A DNA stretch of 37,962 nucleotides from Verrucomicrobiales bacterium (GTDB lineage Bacteria; Verrucomicrobiota; Verrucomicrobiia; Verrucomicrobiales; DEV007), in contig JABSSQ010000103.1 of assembly GCA_013213905.1 (NCBI GenBank), positions 1 through 37,962 of the forward strand. The letters run 5' to 3'. Positions 34,306 through 37,962 of this stretch are shown one piece after another. How positions within the stretch are numbered: position 1 is the first letter of the stretch; each line of letters starts with the position of its first letter. Both the position numbers and the translations under genes were made by a program. The notes under the pieces are model-generated. The model saw nothing but the letters and a program-made list of their open reading frames with translations, ran no database searches and was not told the DNA's origin.

Positions 34306-35763
34306 ATGAAAAAGATCTCACGTCGTAATATGGTCAAAGGGACTGCTGCAGCCGCAGCGGCCTGGAATTTTCAAGTTGTTCCCAGCCGAGTTTTCGGTGC
34401 GAACTCCAAGTTAACCCTCGGAGCCATTGGCACAGGCGGCAAAGGCGTCGCAGACATTCAGGGCTGTGATGATGCCGGCTTTGAAATCGTATCCCTCTGT
34501 GATGTGGTCGACGTCGCGCAGTATCCAAATGTAGAGGGTCGCCTTGAGAAGCTAGTCGGTACACGCGCCAAGTATCCGGACGCTTCTTTCTACATGGACT
34601 GGCGCGAGATGATCTACAGTGAAGGCGACAAAATCGATGCTGTCACCATTTCTGCTCCGGACCACGTCCACGCGCACCCTGCCATTGCTGCGATGCGTGC
34701 CGGCAAGCATGTCTACTGTCAGAAGCCTCTTTCTCACAGCATCTGGGAAGCTCGCGCCATGGCCAAGGTGGCTGCCGAAACGGGTGTGGTGACTCAAATG
34801 GGTAATCAGGCTCATGCGAACGATCACATGCGCCGCTGCGTTGAGCTGATTCAGGCCGGCATCATTGGGGACGTTCGTCAGGTTCATGTCTGGACCAACC
34901 GCCCGATTTGGCCTCAGGGCATCCCCGAATACCCGGAGGCGGAGCCTGTGCCGAAGCACATCGACTGGGACCTCTGGCTTGGACCAACAGAAGGGGTCGA
35001 ATTCAGCACGAAGATTTTGCCGTTCAACTGGCGAGGTTACTGGGAGTTCGGGACCGGTGCCCTCGGTGACATGGCTTGCCACATCATGGACATGAGCTAC
35101 TGGGCCGCTGATCTCGGGGCCCCGACCAGTGTGGAAGCGATCAGCGCCGATGGTCGTGGTGCCATGAGTGATATTTCTCCGCCAACCTGGTCGACGATCA
35201 CTTACAAGTTCATGGATCGAGGCGACAAACCGCCGATTAAATACGTCTGGTACGACGGCTACAAGGACGCTGTGTTTAATCCTGACAAGTGGGCGCTCGA
35301 AAGCTCGGTCGACCCGTCAAAGAGACCTCAGGAGCGCAACTTGCCGCCGGACAGCATTCTTTCCGGTCAGGGACCCAACGATGGCAACAGCTACGGTTGC
35401 GTTGTCATCGGGGATGACAATGCTCGTCTCTACTTTGATCGCAGCAAAGACACCTGGATCGTGAAGCCTGGCAGCCGCCTCGACGGCTTCGAAGTGGAGC
35501 AGACGATTCCGCGTGCCCGTGATGAGGATCCCTACAAAGAGTTCTACGATGCCATCGTGGCAGGTGATCCAAAGGGAGCGCTTTCCAACATGCACCACTC
35601 CGGGCCATTCACTGAGATGGTTCTGCTGGGTAACCTCGCGGTTCGCCTCAACAAAGAGGTGGAGTGGGATGCTAATACGCTCAGCTCTCCGAACTGCCCC
35701 GAAGCCGATAGCTTGGTTCGCCGTCCTTATCGGAAGGGTTGGGAACTCGACGTTGAGGTATAA
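34306..35763 (+). CDS. Gfo/Idh/MocA-family oxidoreductase with Tat signal peptide
   Basis: A 485-residue protein. The start at 34306 rather than 34201 gives a twin-arginine leader MKKISRRNMVKGTAAAAAAW. The NAD(P)-binding motif is LGAIGTGGKGVADI (residues 38-51), and the EKP-type motif is CQKPLSH (138-144), the Gln variant usual in exported paralogues. A large C-terminal domain carries GALGDMACHIMDMSYWAADLG and ends in SLVRRPYRKGWEL, as in the Planctomycetota-rich subfamily. It would be exported folded with its cofactor. The gene lies between two sulfatase genes on the same strand and ends with a strong terminator. Confidence 0.93.
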   Translation: MKKISRRNMVKGTAAAAAAWNFQVVPSRVFGANSKLTLGAIGTGGKGVADIQGCDDAGFEIVSLCDVVDVAQYPNVEGRLEKLVGTRAKYPDASFYMDWREMIYSEGDKIDAVTISAPDHVHAHPAIAAMRAGKHVYCQKPLSHSIWEARAMAKVAAETGVVTQMGNQAHANDHMRRCVELIQAGIIGDVRQVHVWTNRPIWPQGIPEYPEAEPVPKHIDWDLWLGPTEGVEFSTKILPFNWRGYWEFGTGALGDMACHIMDMSYWAADLGAPTSVEAISADGRGAMSDISPPTWSTITYKFMDRGDKPPIKYVWYDGYKDAVFNPDKWALESSVDPSKRPQERNLPPDSILSGQGPNDGNSYGCVVIGDDNARLYFDRSKDTWIVKPGSRLDGFEVEQTIPRARDEDPYKEFYDAIVAGDPKGALSNMHHSGPFTEMVLLGNLAVRLNKEVEWDANTLSSPNCPEADSLVRRPYRKGWELDVEV

Positions 35764-35783
35764 CCGAATCCCAATTCATGGAA

Positions 35784-35816
35784 GGGTGTCGACAGAGCTT
35801 GTCGGCACCCTTTTTT
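35784..35816 (+). terminator. Rho-independent terminator after the Tat oxidoreductase
   Basis: An 11-bp stem (35784-35794 with 35800-35810, one G-U pair), a five-base GAGCT loop and six T. It lies 21 bases after the stop codon and 19 bases before the next sulfatase start, so that sulfatase needs its own promoter or read-through. Confidence 0.93.
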
Positions 35817-35834
35817 AATGTCCAGATCCCGGCT

Positions 35835-37340
35835 ATGAAACTGACTCAGCTATTGCCCACTCTATTGGTTTTCGTTTTGTCCTTCTTCTCAGCGGATGCC
35901 GGTGACAGACCCAATGTGATCGTGATCCTGGCGGATGATCTTGGATACGGAGATGTCGGGGCCTACAATTCCGAGTCGCAAATCGCAACTCCCGCGATGG
36001 ACCGATTGGCAGCTGAGGGCATGCGTTTCACTGACGCGCACTCTCCTTCTGCGGTCTGCACCCCGACACGCTACGGGCTCCTGACTGGTCGCTACTGCTG
36101 GCGCACCCGGTTGAAGAAGGGAGTGCTGTGGGGGATTGATCCGGCGTTGATGGATCCTGAAAGAGCGACGGTTGCAGACCTCTTTAAGAAGGCTGGGTAC
36201 GCAACGGCCTGCATCGGCAAATGGCACCTGGGCTTCGATTTTTATGATGCCGAAGGGGAGTTGCTACCCAACAATCGTGAGTATGAACGAACAGCGGGTG
36301 CAGATCGTGTCGACTATAGCCGTCGTATCGGGAAGAGCCCCCAGGAATACGGGTTCGATCAAAGCTTTGTGATCACGGGGTCTCTGAATATGTTTCCCTA
36401 CACTTACATCGAGGGAGACCGAATTGTTGAGTCGGCGAGTGAATTCAAGCCACGCACCCCTCACAATATCACGATCATCAGTGGAGGGCCGATGGCACCG
36501 GATTTTGACTTTGAGGCGGTGGTCGACGTTTTCGCTGAGAAGGCGGAAGCTTTTGTCAGATCTTCAGTGAAGAACGGAGATCCATTCTTCCTCTACTATC
36601 CACTGACGGCGCCGCACAAACCGGTGCTTCCAGCGAAGCGTTTTCAGGGAAAATCCGGCTTTGGCATCTACGGAGATTTCATTCTGCAGGTCGACGATGT
36701 GGTGGCACGCATCGATCAGGTGCTGGAAGAGACTGGTAGACAAGAGAACACGCTGATCGTGGTGACGAGCGACAACGGGTCCTTCATGTATCGCCTGTCC
36801 GATGAAGCGCCGGATCACCTCGATGATTTCACAGCGACTGGTTATCGTGCCGAAAACCATCAGTCGAATTATCACTGGAGAGGAACGAAGGCCGACATCT
36901 ACGAGGCAGGTCACCGGGTTCCTATGCTGGTGCGTTGGCCCGCAGTAGTGGAGGCCGGAACAGTGAGCGAGGAGACTGTGACGCTGACAGATTGGTATCG
37001 AACCTTTGCTGCAATGCTTTCACAGGAGGTCAGAGAGAACGAAGCAGAAGATAGTATCTCGCTGATTCCGTTACTAACGGCGGAAGGGGAATGGCAACGA
37101 CCGCCAGTGGTACATCACTCTTTCAGCGGCATGTTTGCGATTCGCGATGGGGACTGGAAGCTAATCGCGGGCAACGGATCCGGGGGGCGCGAGAATCCGA
37201 AAGGTAAAGCCTTCGAAAGGCCCTACCAGCTATACAATCTCAAGCAGGATCCTTCAGAAACGAAGAACCTGATCGAGCAGCACCCTGAAATCGCGGAACG
37301 ACTTGAGGGGGATCTGGAACAAATTCGGGGAGTGGAGTAG
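35835..37340 (+). CDS. Secreted type I sulfatase (arylsulfatase-like)
   Basis: A 501-residue protein with a signal peptide ending near FFSADAGD. The start at 35835 was chosen over 35778 since the latter would fall within the terminator sequence of the previous gene and lacks a signal peptide. All motifs are intact: Asp34/Asp35 (ILADDLGYGDVG), formylglycine site C75-T-P-T-R79, GKWHLGFDF, TAPHKP for the distal His, TSDNGS, and GTKADIYEAGHRVPM. It is the largest simple sulfatase here and resembles arylsulfatase A-like enzymes. Its stop lies 7 bases from the convergent gene that follows. Confidence 0.94.
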   Translation: MKLTQLLPTLLVFVLSFFSADAGDRPNVIVILADDLGYGDVGAYNSESQIATPAMDRLAAEGMRFTDAHSPSAVCTPTRYGLLTGRYCWRTRLKKGVLWGIDPALMDPERATVADLFKKAGYATACIGKWHLGFDFYDAEGELLPNNREYERTAGADRVDYSRRIGKSPQEYGFDQSFVITGSLNMFPYTYIEGDRIVESASEFKPRTPHNITIISGGPMAPDFDFEAVVDVFAEKAEAFVRSSVKNGDPFFLYYPLTAPHKPVLPAKRFQGKSGFGIYGDFILQVDDVVARIDQVLEETGRQENTLIVVTSDNGSFMYRLSDEAPDHLDDFTATGYRAENHQSNYHWRGTKADIYEAGHRVPMLVRWPAVVEAGTVSEETVTLTDWYRTFAAMLSQEVRENEAEDSISLIPLLTAEGEWQRPPVVHHSFSGMFAIRDGDWKLIAGNGSGGRENPKGKAFERPYQLYNLKQDPSETKNLIEQHPEIAERLEGDLEQIRGVE

Positions 37341-37347
37341 CGGGAGC

Positions 37348-37638
37348 TTACTCGCGGTGAGTCATCTCGTAGAGCGCAACGTCGTCTATCTTGCCCTCGG
37401 ATGCGGCCTGGAAGGCCTTGATGTGGGCCGTCTCCATGTGGTCCTGCCAGAGTTCACGGGATTCCCAGTTCTCGTAGAAGAGAAAATGGTTGGGATCTTC
37501 GTTGTCTTCGTGGAGGTCGTATTGAAGGCAGCCTGCCTCCTCAAGGGTTGGAGGGATCAATCCCTGAAGTCCGGCCAGGATCTCTTCGCGGTGCTCAGGA
37601 TTGACTCGGATATCGGCGACAATGGTGAGTTTTGACAT
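37348..37638 (-). CDS. Antibiotic-biosynthesis-monooxygenase (ABM) domain protein
   Basis: A 96-residue protein. The ATG at 37638 (MSKLTIVADIRV) was preferred over 37677, which adds a low-similarity leader. The dimeric ferredoxin-like ABM fold is recognisable from KLTIVADIRVNPEHREEIL, then GCLQYDLHEDNEDPNHFLFYENWES, with the DPNHFLFYENW core of the family. Members act as quinol monooxygenases or have unknown roles. The stop is 7 bases from the end of the convergent sulfatase gene, so no terminator fits between them. Confidence 0.88.
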   Translation of the reverse strand: MSKLTIVADIRVNPEHREEILAGLQGLIPPTLEEAGCLQYDLHEDNEDPNHFLFYENWESRELWQDHMETAHIKAFQAASEGKIDDVALYEMTHRE

Positions 37639-37798
37639 AGTTAAGCCTGAGATAATCGAGGTGCGAGAAGCGTTCAAGATGATTCGGGCCAGGAAGTGAG
37701 ACAGGGCCTGAGATAAAAGGGTGCGTGATCAGGCATGTATTTCGCTGGTTCACTCCCTTGCTTCCTCAGATCTAGCCCCGTATGATCGCGGTTCTACC

Positions 37799-37962
37799 AT
37801 GATGAAAGAAGTCCCCCGAATCTTCTCTGCAGCGGTGGCTGCAGTCTTCCTTATTTCACCTGTTTCCGCCGCTGAGGTGGAGTCACCCTATGCCAAGGAC
37901 AAAGGCGGTACCGAAGCACAGTTTGTCAGGGTGGCCCTGGCCGGCGAAAAGCGCACGCTGAC
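37799..37962 (+). CDS. Secreted protein, N-terminal fragment (3' truncated by window edge)
   Basis: An ATG at 37799 (or the next codon) opens a frame to the window end, 54 codons. The product begins MMKEVPRIFSAAVAAVFLISPVSAAEVESPY, a signal peptide, then VRVALAGEKRTLT, a phrase like the start of galactose-binding/discoidin modules in PVC exported proteins. The rest is outside the window, so the identity remains open. Confidence 0.5.
   Translation, partial: MMKEVPRIFSAAVAAVFLISPVSAAEVESPYAKDKGGTEAQFVRVALAGEKRTL

Noticed and set aside
1-37962. Transposons, CRISPR arrays, rRNA, tRNA or prophage genes
   Set aside because: No transposase, integrase, regularly spaced repeats, tRNA-like cloverleaf or rRNA segment was recognised by reading; a tRNAscan or Infernal run would be decisive.

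Overview
The window looks like a chromosomal segment from the Planctomycetota-Verrucomicrobiota-Chlamydiota (PVC) group, most likely a marine or aquatic Verrucomicrobiota. The evidence is the gene content: a PVC-type multi-domain c-type cytochrome with beta-propeller, HEAT and discoidin regions, a double DUF1080 protein, four secreted type I sulfatases, four Gfo/Idh/MocA oxidoreductases (two with twin-arginine signals) and a PQQ-like beta-propeller. OmpH, a lipid A biosynthesis N-terminal-domain protein and a SYLF-domain protein indicate a Gram-negative envelope. Most start codons lack a Shine-Dalgarno sequence. No rRNA, tRNA, CRISPR array, transposase or integrase was seen.

Layout. 1-2310 (+): an overlapping group of small membrane genes (DUF4199 tail, LAB_N-domain protein, unknown membrane protein, DUF2007-like protein), then a secreted SYLF-domain protein closed by a strong terminator. 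15007-2376 (-): a long co-directional stretch. In transcription order it encodes a small anchored protein, a Tat-type oxidoreductase, a TerC protein, an MFS transporter, a GH63 glycosidase, nrdR, an ATP-cone-like protein, a HIT protein, a retropepsin-like RimB-type protein, rimK, a succinylglutamate desuccinylase/aspartoacylase-family protein and a double DUF1080 protein. Three NrdR-box-like elements precede nrdR. 15123-18987 (+): an exported methyltransferase overlapping a beta-propeller gene, OmpH, and an oxidoreductase, ending in a bidirectional terminator. 20198-19059 (-): a BioF2-like acetyltransferase.

25432-20270 (-) is the most unusual part. It is a co-directional trio: a conventional sulfatase, a small secreted galactose-binding-like protein, and a 954-residue protein joining a YHYH domain, four EF-hand loops and a sulfatase domain. 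That sulfatase domain has lost two expected catalytic residues. All three proteins carry Lys/Gly-rich low-complexity segments. I infer a secreted, calcium-binding, sulfated-glycan-related assembly.

25611-37962: an SHD1-like plus alpha/beta-hydrolase protein, an oxidoreductase, a hairpin-rich intergenic element, gltX, the PVC cytochrome, a sulfatase, a Tat oxidoreductase, another sulfatase, an antibiotic-biosynthesis-monooxygenase-like protein, and the start of another secreted protein. Overall the segment mixes housekeeping genes (nrdR, gltX, rimK, ompH) with exported carbohydrate-degradation genes. The sulfatases, oxidoreductases, DUF1080 protein and GH63 enzyme would fit use of sulfated polysaccharides, but no substrate can be assigned from sequence.
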